Shown here piece after piece: positions 1 to 4,915 of a stretch of 6,042 nt of DNA. The position numbers and the translations under genes were made by a program. The number at the start of each line of letters is the position of its first letter. Within the stretch, counting starts at the first letter, position 1. The DNA comes from Arthrobacter sp. (lineage in GTDB: Bacteria; Actinomycetota; Actinomycetes; Actinomycetales; Micrococcaceae), in the NCBI GenBank assembly GCA_025464545.1, contig JAODMA010000324.1, positions 1 to 6,042 on the forward strand, given 5' to 3'. Below the pieces are notes generated by a model, which saw only the letters and a list, made by a program, of their open reading frames with translations, was not told the origin of the DNA and did no database searches.

Positions 1-1
1 C

Positions 2-415
2 GCCGGAGTCTTCGAGGAGCCGGATCTCTTCAGCGAGCTTGAAGAGGAGTCCACGCCTGCTCCGGGCACGGACGCCAGCCCGGAGGCCATCGTCGAAGCG
101 CTTGAACGCGAGCTCCTCCGGCCGGACACCAGGGCAGACCTCGGACGCACCGGCGTGCTGCTGCATCCGGACTTCACCGAGATCGGGAGCTCGGGACGGA
201 TCTGGACCCGGGACGCCATGATGTTGGAACTGGAAGAGAGCCCGGAGGCTCCCCTCGAGCTGGAACTGCTGGGCGCCGACCGTCTGGGGGACAGCGCCGT
301 CCTGTTGACCTACCGCAGCTACGCCCGCTCCGGAACCACCCTCCGCAGCTCGCTGTGGGTCCATGAGGGCGCCCAGTGGCGGCTCCGCTTCCATCAGGGC
401 ACCCCCGAGGCCTGA
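2..415 (+). CDS. DUF4440 / NTF2-like (SnoaL-fold) protein, 5' end missing
   Basis: The frame is open from the left edge to a TGA at 413-415, giving 137 visible residues; the true start lies outside the window. A GTG at 155 is an available start, but the frame is open and protein-like upstream of it, so I treat the gene as partial. From about residue 40 on it resembles the DUF4440 family: a helix with ERELL, then LLHPDF at residues 53-58, followed by TEIGSSGRIWTRD, then beta-rich segments (SAVLLTYRSY, LRSSLWV) and a terminal WRLRFHQGTP. Members have the small cone-shaped NTF2 fold and usually no assigned substrate, so no reaction can be named. The first 35 or so visible residues are acidic and Pro/Ser-rich, like a linker, which hints that an N-terminal domain precedes it. 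It converges with the WXG100 gene, with only 28 bases between the two coding ends. The family call is fairly sure; the function is unknown. Confidence 0.8.
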   Translation, partial: AGVFEEPDLFSELEEESTPAPGTDASPEAIVEALERELLRPDTRADLGRTGVLLHPDFTEIGSSGRIWTRDAMMLELEESPEAPLELELLGADRLGDSAVLLTYRSYARSGTTLRSSLWVHEGAQWRLRFHQGTPEA

Positions 416-423
416 GGTCCTGT

Positions 424-444
424 GCGACGCCGGTGCGGCGTCGC
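424..444. terminator. GC-rich hairpin between convergent genes, probable bidirectional terminator
   Basis: Bases 424-432 (GCGACGCCG) pair perfectly with 436-444 (CGGCGTCGC) around a three-base loop GTG. The hairpin starts nine bases after the DUF4440 stop codon and runs into the last base of the WXG100 stop codon (444-446 on the minus strand). Neither side has a T-run, so it is not a classical intrinsic terminator. Such tailless hairpins between convergent genes are common in actinobacteria, and position is the main argument here. Confidence 0.6.
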
Positions 445-731
445 TACCCGAAGCGCTGAGTGTTGCTCAGCTCGGTCTCGTCGTAGCTGGCCGCCGCCGC
501 GGTGAGTGCCAGATTGATGGAGGCCAGAGAGGCTTCGACCCTGCCCTGGGTCAGGGTCCACTCGGTGACGAGGGCCTGGAAGTTGCTCGCCGCGGCGCCG
601 CGCCAGCTGGCCTGCAGTTCGTCGAGGCCCAGCTTCATGGCCTGGACGTCGGCGCTGATCCGTTCGACCGTTGCCTTCACATTCGCTGACTTCAGCTGGA
701 GCAGTTCCGTGTCGACGGAGATGATGCTCAT
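444..731 (-). CDS. WXG100 family (ESAT-6-like) type VII secretion protein
   Basis: This 95-residue, alpha-helical protein has the hallmarks of the WXG100 family: the usual length of about 100, a W-R-G turn at residues 43-45 between two predicted amphipathic helices, and near the C-terminus Y83 with E87, which fits the YxxxD/E type VII export signal. It has no signal peptide or membrane segment. Family members form helical hairpin dimers and leave the cell through an ESX/T7SS machine built around an FtsK/SpoIIIE-type ATPase; no such component is in view, so here it is an orphan. I chose ATG at 731 because GGGAGG lies six bases upstream (738-743) and the protein matches the family from there. 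The same frame runs on to 824, but that stretch is Arg/Pro-rich and overlaps hairpins. Its neighbours are the histidine kinase gene upstream on the same strand (230-base gap) and a converging DUF4440 gene. The cargo or effector role is not visible. Confidence 0.87.
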   Translation of the reverse strand: MSIISVDTELLQLKSANVKATVERISADVQAMKLGLDELQASWRGAAASNFQALVTEWTLTQGRVEASLASINLALTAAAASYDETELSNTQRFG

Positions 732-738
732 GGGTAGC

Positions 739-755
739 CTCCCGGAGTCTGGGAG
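739..755 (-). promoter_or_regulatory. 17-bp palindrome covering the WXG100 Shine-Dalgarno sequence
   Basis: On the minus strand it reads CTCCCAGACTCCGGGAG, an 8-1-8 inverted repeat with one mismatched pair. Its right arm supplies most of the GGGAGG ribosome binding site, and it ends seven bases before the ATG at 731. The same element, identical at 15 of 17 positions, sits in the same place before the response-regulator gene (3215-3231). It could be a protein operator or, in RNA, a hairpin (CUCCC with GGGAG) that hides the ribosome binding site. The right arm alone would be expected from any strong Shine-Dalgarno; the matching left arm is what needs explaining. Confidence 0.55.
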
Positions 756-798
756 CAGCCCCGGTCCGTCGTCGCGCAGGCGACGCCGGACGGGGCTG
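756..798 (-). promoter_or_regulatory. Long imperfect hairpin in the WXG100 leader
   Basis: Bases 756-762 pair with 792-798, 764-768 with 787-791, and 770-775 with 780-785. That makes 18 base pairs, mostly G-C, interrupted only by one bulged base (763) and one mismatch (769/786), closed by a four-base loop (776-779, GCAG). It directly abuts the palindrome over the WXG100 ribosome binding site. There is no T-run on the gene side. It may be a structured 5' UTR or attenuator for the WXG100 gene, or it may stop read-through from the kinase gene. The structure is seen in the sequence; the role is inferred. Confidence 0.6.
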
Positions 799-802
799 GC
801 TC

Positions 803-819
803 GTCCGGGCTTTCCGGAC
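803..819. repeat. Perfect 6-bp inverted repeat upstream of the WXG100 leader hairpin
   Basis: GTCCGG (803-808) and CCGGAC (814-819) flank a five-base spacer GCTTT. It lies four bases beyond the long hairpin, so 739-819 is almost entirely inverted repeats. It could be an operator or an additional RNA stem. At this size and G+C content a chance origin is possible. Confidence 0.4.
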
Positions 820-961
820 ACCACAAGCCTAGGCAGGGGAGGCCGTCCCGGTCCGTGTCCGGCTTCGCTATGTGGAAAACGGCCGGCTGGCGGGCAAGTG
901 ACAGAACCTGCAGCGCCCCGCGGCGGAACCCGGTGACGCTGAACCGGGATCGCCAGGAAGG
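820..961. other. Non-coding gap between kinase gene and WXG100 leader
   Basis: Apart from the weak inverted repeat at 929-948 I see no gene here. A promoter for the WXG100 gene should lie here or within the 3' end of the kinase gene. The best I can offer on the minus strand is TTGCCC (892-897) followed after 19 bases by CATAGC (867-872). The spacing is long and the -10 match is poor, so I do not annotate it as a promoter. A slightly more A/T-rich patch (871-880) with a run of four A is the only break in the G+C. Confidence 0.4.
929..948 (-). terminator. Possible weak terminator downstream of the histidine kinase gene
   Basis: CCCGGT (929-934) pairs with ACCGGG (943-948) around an eight-base loop, starting 13 bases past the kinase stop codon at 962. 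There is no T-run. A six-pair stem is weak, and the call rests on its place just after the last gene of the two-component operon. Confidence 0.3.
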
Positions 962-2488
962 CTAGGCGGTTGCGTCGCCGGGGCCGGTGCTGGCCCTGCG
1001 ATCACCCACCCCGGAGTCCTCGGCCCTGAAGTCCTCGGTCACGGCGTCGTCCGTCACGGCCTCGTCCAGGTACGGAAGGCTCACGACCAAGGTGGCGCCG
1101 CCGCCGTCGGTCTTCCTGACCTGAACGCTGCCGGAATGGGAACCCACGATGGCTGCCACGATCGCGAGCCCGAGCCCGCTGCCGCCGGTTTCCCGGGTCC
1201 GTGAGGTGTCTGCGCGGTAGAACCGCTCGAAGATCCGGGCGGCTTCCTCGTCGGGAACGCCGGGACCGTGGTCGCGGACCTCCATCACCGAGCGCCGCGT
1301 CCCGTCCTCCGCAGTCCGGACGCCGACGGCGAGTTCGATCGGGGTCCCCTCCGGCGTGTAGCGCAGGGCATTGCCGACGAGGTTACCGACGACCTGGCGA
1401 AGTTTTGCCTCGTCGCCCAGCGCCGGGGCGGCGGTGGCAGGGCCGCCGTCGAGCCCGGTGAGGGAGATGGTGCGGCCGCGGTCGCTGGCCTGGGTGTCCA
1501 CTACGGCGTCATGGGCGAGCAGCAACAGATCTACGGGCTTCCGCTGCAGCGGGCGCTGCTCGTCGATCCGGGCCAGCAGCAGCAGGTCCTCGACCATGGT
1601 TCCCATCCGCTTTGCTTCGCTTTCGATCCGCCCCATCGCGGTGGCGACGTCCTCCGGGGTGGACAGGGCGCCGTGCCGGTACAGTTCGGAAAATCCGCGG
1701 ATGGTCACGAGTGGGGTCCGCAGCTCATGCGAGGCATCGGCTGCAAAGCGGCGCATCCGCTCCTCGGATGCCATCCGGGCGGCGAAGGCTGTCTCGATGT
1801 GCGCCAGCATGGCGTTGAGGGAGCTGCCCAGCCTACCGACTTCGGTGTTCGGGTTTTCGATCTCCACCCGCCTCGACAGGTCTCCCGCGGCGATGGCCGC
1901 GGCGGTCTTCTCCACCCGGGCCAACGGCCGGAAGGACCGTGAGATGCTCCAAGTGGCGATCAGGAAGGCCAGCACCAGGGTCAGCAGTCCGACGCCGACC
2001 ACCACCAGGACGGCATGTTCCATCACGGAGTCCACCGGGGCGAGGGGAAGCCCGATCACCACCACAGAGGTGCGGTTGTTGGAATCGACCACGCTGAGGG
2101 CCACTACCCGCCAGTTGTGCCCGTCCGTTCCGCCGACCTGGTACGGCGCCTGCTGGCGGACCCTGGCCTCGGCAGCGGAGATGTTGCTGATGTCGGGGCG
2201 TGATTGCTTGTCACCGCCGAAGGGATAGGCCGGCAGCCCGGGGCTGAAGAGCATCAGCGAATAATCGGTGGGGATGTTGGGGTTTTGTTCCTGCAGCTGG
2301 CTGAAGGACTTCTGCTGGCGGACGGAGTCGACGGCGGCCTTGAGCTTGTCATCCACCTGCCCCTGCAGGTAGCTGTGCAGCAACGTCAGGGTACCGGCGC
2401 CGGTCGCGGTGAGTGCCACCAGCATCAGCGCCGTCATGATGGCGACGAGCTGGGACCTCAGCGGGGCCGATTTCCAACGCTGCAGCAA
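962..2488 (-). CDS. Two-component sensor histidine kinase (PhoR/TcrY-like)
   Basis: This membrane sensor autophosphorylates on histidine and should pass the phosphate to the adjacent response regulator. Of 508 residues, a basic N-terminus (RWKSAPLR) leads into TM1 (about 13-37), an extracytoplasmic sensor loop (about 38-155) follows, then TM2 (about 156-182) and HAMP (about 183-235). The H box is FAADASHELRTPL with the phospho-accepting His254; the N box is around N369-N373 (NLVGNALRYTP); G1 is DHGPGVP (406-412), the F box IFERFYRAD (419-427) and G2 GGSGLGLAI (435-443). All catalytic boxes look intact. An acidic tail of about 35 residues follows the ATPase domain. The start is TTG at 2488, two bases after the regulator's TGA, with AGAGAAG eight bases upstream inside the regulator's 3' end, implying translational coupling. 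The next in-frame ATG lies inside TM1 and would remove the basic flank. The sensor loop matches no fold I recognise, so the stimulus is unknown. Confidence 0.93.
   Translation of the reverse strand: MLQRWKSAPLRSQLVAIMTALMLVALTATGAGTLTLLHSYLQGQVDDKLKAAVDSVRQQKSFSQLQEQNPNIPTDYSLMLFSPGLPAYPFGGDKQSRPDISNISAAEARVRQQAPYQVGGTDGHNWRVVALSVVDSNNRTSVVVIGLPLAPVDSVMEHAVLVVVGVGLLTLVLAFLIATWSISRSFRPLARVEKTAAAIAAGDLSRRVEIENPNTEVGRLGSSLNAMLAHIETAFAARMASEERMRRFAADASHELRTPLVTIRGFSELYRHGALSTPEDVATAMGRIESEAKRMGTMVEDLLLLARIDEQRPLQRKPVDLLLLAHDAVVDTQASDRGRTISLTGLDGGPATAAPALGDEAKLRQVVGNLVGNALRYTPEGTPIELAVGVRTAEDGTRRSVMEVRDHGPGVPDEEAARIFERFYRADTSRTRETGGSGLGLAIVAAIVGSHSGSVQVRKTDGGGATLVVSLPYLDEAVTDDAVTEDFRAEDSGVGDRRASTGPGDATA
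1038..1067 (-). repeat. 15-bp tandem duplication in the kinase tail
   Basis: Bases 1038-1052 and 1053-1067 are head-to-tail copies differing at one position. In the kinase they encode DEAVT and DDAVT in the acidic C-terminal tail. The repeat is in phase with the reading frame, so slippage would change tail length by five residues without breaking the gene. Confidence 0.75.
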
Positions 2489-2490
2489 GG

Positions 2491-3210
2491 TCAGCGCTTC
2501 TCTGCCGTCCGAAGCACGTAGCCTACGCCGCGCTTGGTCTGGATCAGCGCCGGGGCATCCGGATCGATGTCCACCTTGCGGCGCAGGTAGGAGATGTAGG
2601 ACTCGACGATCGAGGCGTCACCGTTGAAATCGTATTCCCAGACGTGGTCCAGGATCTGTGCCTTGGACAGGACACGGTTGGGGTTGAGCATGAGGTAGCG
2701 CAGGAGCTTGAACTCGGTGGGGGACAGCTCGATCACGGTGCCGCCGCGGCGGACCTCGTGGGCGTCGTCGTCGAGCTCGAGGTCGTCCACGCGGATCACC
2801 GCGTCATCGTCCTGCAAGGGCTGGGTGCGGCGCAGCACGGCACGGATGCGCGCCACGACTTCATCGAGGCTGAAGGGTTTTGTCACGTAGTCGTCGCCGC
2901 CCACGGTCAGTCCCATCACCTTGTCCTCGGTGTCGTCCTTCGCGGTCAGGAACAGCACCGGGAAGTGCTTGCCCGCGGCGCGCAACCGGCGGGTGACGGT
3001 GAAGCCGTCCATGTCCGGCAGCATGACATCCAGCACCGCCAGGTCAGGGGAGTGCAGCTCCGCCGCCGCCAGGGCATCCCGCCCGTTAGCCGCGGAGACT
3101 ACCTCGAAGCCGGCGAAGCGGAGGGAGGTGGAGAGCAGCTCGCGGATGTTCGGTTCATCATCGACGACGAGGAGCTTGGCTTCGGGACCGGTCTTTTTCA
3201 TAATTCCCAT
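2491..3210 (-). CDS. OmpR/PhoB-family response regulator, PhoP-like
   Basis: This 239-residue DNA-binding regulator has a complete receiver domain (about 12-130): acidic pair D17/D18 in VVDDEPN, phospho-accepting D61 in LAVLDVMLPDMDG, T89 in FLTAKD and K111 in YVTKPFS. A short acidic linker leads to a winged helix (about 138-236) with ELSPTEFKLLRYLM, the recognition region VLSKAQILDHVW, and the closing RGVGYVLR. Compared from memory with M. tuberculosis PhoP, many stretches match closely (GGDDYVTKPFSLDEVVAR, LSPTEFKLLRY, ILDHVWEYDFNGD, VESYISYLRRKVD), so it belongs to that branch; orthology is not proven and I give no symbol. The start is ATG at 3210, with GGGAG four bases upstream; ATG at 3201 (MKKTG) is the alternative and would shorten the protein by three residues. 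The frame runs on to 3528, but that part overlaps the helicase gene. The kinase follows after two bases. A palindrome and a PhoP-box-like direct repeat just before the start suggest autoregulation. Confidence 0.94.
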   Translation of the reverse strand: MGIMKKTGPEAKLLVVDDEPNIRELLSTSLRFAGFEVVSAANGRDALAAAELHSPDLAVLDVMLPDMDGFTVTRRLRAAGKHFPVLFLTAKDDTEDKVMGLTVGGDDYVTKPFSLDEVVARIRAVLRRTQPLQDDDAVIRVDDLELDDDAHEVRRGGTVIELSPTEFKLLRYLMLNPNRVLSKAQILDHVWEYDFNGDASIVESYISYLRRKVDIDPDAPALIQTKRGVGYVLRTAEKR

Positions 3211-3214
3211 GATG

Positions 3215-3231
3215 CTCCCAGACTCTGGGAG
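3215..3231 (-). promoter_or_regulatory. Perfect 17-bp palindrome covering the response regulator's Shine-Dalgarno sequence
   Basis: On the minus strand it reads CTCCCAGAGTCTGGGAG, a perfect 8-1-8 inverted repeat ending four bases before the ATG at 3210. Its right arm is the GGGAG ribosome binding site. As RNA it can form a six-pair stem (CUCCCA with UGGGAG) around a five-base loop, hiding the site. A near copy precedes the WXG100 gene at 739-755. Either an operator or an RNA element fits. Confidence 0.6.
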
Positions 3232-3241
3232 TTTTCTGAAG
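3224..3241 (-). promoter_or_regulatory. PhoP-box-like direct repeat before the response-regulator gene
   Basis: On the minus strand CTTCAGA (3235-3241) is followed after four bases (AAAC) by TCCCAGA (3224-3230), so the shared CAGA units recur every 11 bases. The published M. tuberculosis PhoP box, as I recall it, is two TCACAGC heptamers separated by four bases; the spacing fits exactly, and the second heptamer matches at five of seven positions, the first at only three. It overlaps the palindrome at 3215-3231 and lies within 31 bases of the start codon, where a bound regulator would more likely repress than activate. Confidence 0.45.
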
Positions 3242-3268
3242 GGCGGATGTGTGTTTGATGGACGGCAG

Positions 3269-4915
3269 CTAGCCGGCCGCGCCCACGTCTTTGGCGTCCA
3301 TGATCCGGTACGCGTAGCCCTGCTCGGCCAGGAAACGCTGGCGCTTGGCTGCGAAATCCTGGTCCAGGGTGTCGCGGGCCACCAGCGAGTAAAAGCGGGC
3401 CGAGCGGCCGTCCTTCTTCGGCCGCAGCAGCCGTCCGAGCCGCTGCGCTTCCTCCTGGCGGGAGCCGAAGGACCCGGAGACCTGGATAGCCACCGAGGCC
3501 TCGGGCAGGTCGATCGAAAAGTTGGCAACCTTGGACACCACCAGGGTCTGGACCTCGCCGGCGCGGAAAGCGTCGAAGAGCTTCTGGCGCTCCTTCACCG
3601 AGGTCTCGCCCTTGATGACAGGCGCCTTCAGGCGCTCGCCGATCTCATCCAGCTGGTCGATGTACTGCCCGATCACGAGGAGCTGCTCACCGGCATGCTC
3701 GGCGACGAGCTGCTCCACGACGAGGGTCTTGGACTCCGAGGTGGAGCACAGCCGGTACTTGTCCGCATCCTCGGCCATCGCGTACGCCACACGCTCATCA
3801 CGCGGCAAGTCGATCCGGACCTCGACGCAGTCCGCCGGTGCAATATAGCCTTGGGCCTCGATGTCTTTCCACGGCGCGTCATAGCGCTTGGGCCCGATCA
3901 GGCTGAAGACCTCGCCCTCACGCCCGTCCTCACGGACCAAGGTGGCGGTAAGGCCCAGCCGGCGGCGCGCCTGCAGGTCCGCCGTCATCCGGAATATCGG
4001 GGCGGGCAGCAGATGGACCTCGTCGTAGATGATGAGTCCCCAGTCATTGCCGTCCACAAGTTCAAGATGGGGGTACAACCCGCCACGCTTCGTGGTCAGG
4101 ACCTGGTAGGTGGCGATTGTGACCGGACGGACTTCCTTGACGGAGCCCGAGTATTCACCGATCTCCTCTTCGGTCAGCGACGTCCGCTTGAGCAGCTCGT
4201 CCTTCCACTGCCGGGCGGACACCGTATTGGTCACCAGGATCAGGGTGGTGGTGGAGCTCGTGGCCATCGCCGCGGCGCCTACCAGCGTCTTGCCGGCTCC
4301 GCAGGGGAGCACGACGACGCCGCTGCCGCCGGCCCAGAAGTTCTCCATAGCCAGTCGCTGGTAAGGGCGGAGCTTCCAGTCGGACTCGTCCAGCAGAATC
4401 GGATGGGGCGTCCCGTCGACGTAGCCCGCCAGGTCCTCAGCGGGCCAACCGAGCTTGAGCAGCAGCTGTTTGAGCTGCCCGCGCTGGGAGGAATGCACCA
4501 CCACGGTCTCGCCGTCGATCCGCGGACCCAGCAAAGGAGCGATCTTCTTGGCGCGGCTGACTTCCTCCAACACCGGGTAGTCGGAGGTGCGCATCACCAG
4601 GCCGTGCTGCGGATCCTTTTCGAGCCGCAGCCGGCCATACCGGGACATGGTCTCTTCCACGTCGATCAGCAGCGAATGCGGCACCGGGAACCGGGAGTAC
4701 TTCAGCAGCGTGTCCAGCACCTTTTCGGCGTCGAGACCGGCGGCCCGGGCATTCCAGAGGCCCAGCGGCGTCAGCCGGTAACTGTGCATGTGCTCCGGGG
4801 CCCGCTCCAGCTCGGCAAAGGCGGCGATGGCGTGGCGGGCTTCGGTCGCCAGCTCGTGGTCGACTTCGAGCAGGATGGTCTTGTCACTCTGGACGATCAG
4901 GGGTCCATCATTCAC
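3269..4915 (-). CDS. XPB/ERCC3-family superfamily 2 DNA helicase
   Basis: This 548-residue ATP-dependent helicase is of the bacterial XPB type, a family described as 3'-to-5' DNA-unwinding enzymes linked to repair; it acts on chromosomal DNA. The N-terminal 175 residues fit the XPB damage-recognition-like region. Then come LRPYQ (182-186, Q motif), Walker A PCGAGKT with K209, motif Ia near LVTNTVSARQW, Walker B DEVH (298-301), motif III LTAT (322-325), the XPB-diagnostic RED triplet (328-330), the second RecA-like domain (about 395-535) with LLVIGQY and LVVSKVANFSIDLP, and motif VI QRLGRLLRPK (491-500). No motif is missing and there is no nuclease extension. The start is GTG at 4915 with GAGGAA eight bases upstream (4924-4929); the GTGA overlaps the upstream gene's TGA by four bases, so the pair is probably translationally coupled. 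M. tuberculosis Rv0861c (ercc3) is the comparable protein. The response-regulator gene follows after 58 bases with its own control elements. Confidence 0.94.
   Translation of the reverse strand: MNDGPLIVQSDKTILLEVDHELATEARHAIAAFAELERAPEHMHSYRLTPLGLWNARAAGLDAEKVLDTLLKYSRFPVPHSLLIDVEETMSRYGRLRLEKDPQHGLVMRTSDYPVLEEVSRAKKIAPLLGPRIDGETVVVHSSQRGQLKQLLLKLGWPAEDLAGYVDGTPHPILLDESDWKLRPYQRLAMENFWAGGSGVVVLPCGAGKTLVGAAAMATSSTTTLILVTNTVSARQWKDELLKRTSLTEEEIGEYSGSVKEVRPVTIATYQVLTTKRGGLYPHLELVDGNDWGLIIYDEVHLLPAPIFRMTADLQARRRLGLTATLVREDGREGEVFSLIGPKRYDAPWKDIEAQGYIAPADCVEVRIDLPRDERVAYAMAEDADKYRLCSTSESKTLVVEQLVAEHAGEQLLVIGQYIDQLDEIGERLKAPVIKGETSVKERQKLFDAFRAGEVQTLVVSKVANFSIDLPEASVAIQVSGSFGSRQEEAQRLGRLLRPKKDGRSARFYSLVARDTLDQDFAAKRQRFLAEQGYAYRIMDAKDVGAAG

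Noticed and set aside
732..824. N-terminal extension of the WXG100 frame up to 824
   Set aside because: WXG100 proteins start close to the first helix. The extension is Arg/Pro/Gly-rich, overlaps strong hairpins, and the ATG at 731 has a well-placed GGGAGG.
867..897. Possible sigma-70-type promoter (TTGCCC, 19 bases, CATAGC) for the WXG100 gene
   Set aside because: The spacer is too long and the -10 hexamer matches only three consensus positions, so it is no better than chance in this region.
1268..2228. Two long plus-strand frames opposite the histidine kinase gene
   Set aside because: They are low-complexity Arg/Ser- or Gly/Val-rich translations with no domain, and the minus-strand kinase explains the same bases fully.
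3211..3528. N-terminal extension of the response-regulator frame up to 3528
   Set aside because: It runs 260 bases into the XPB gene in another frame, is Arg/Pro/Ser-rich, and receiver domains begin directly at the KLLVVDDE strand.
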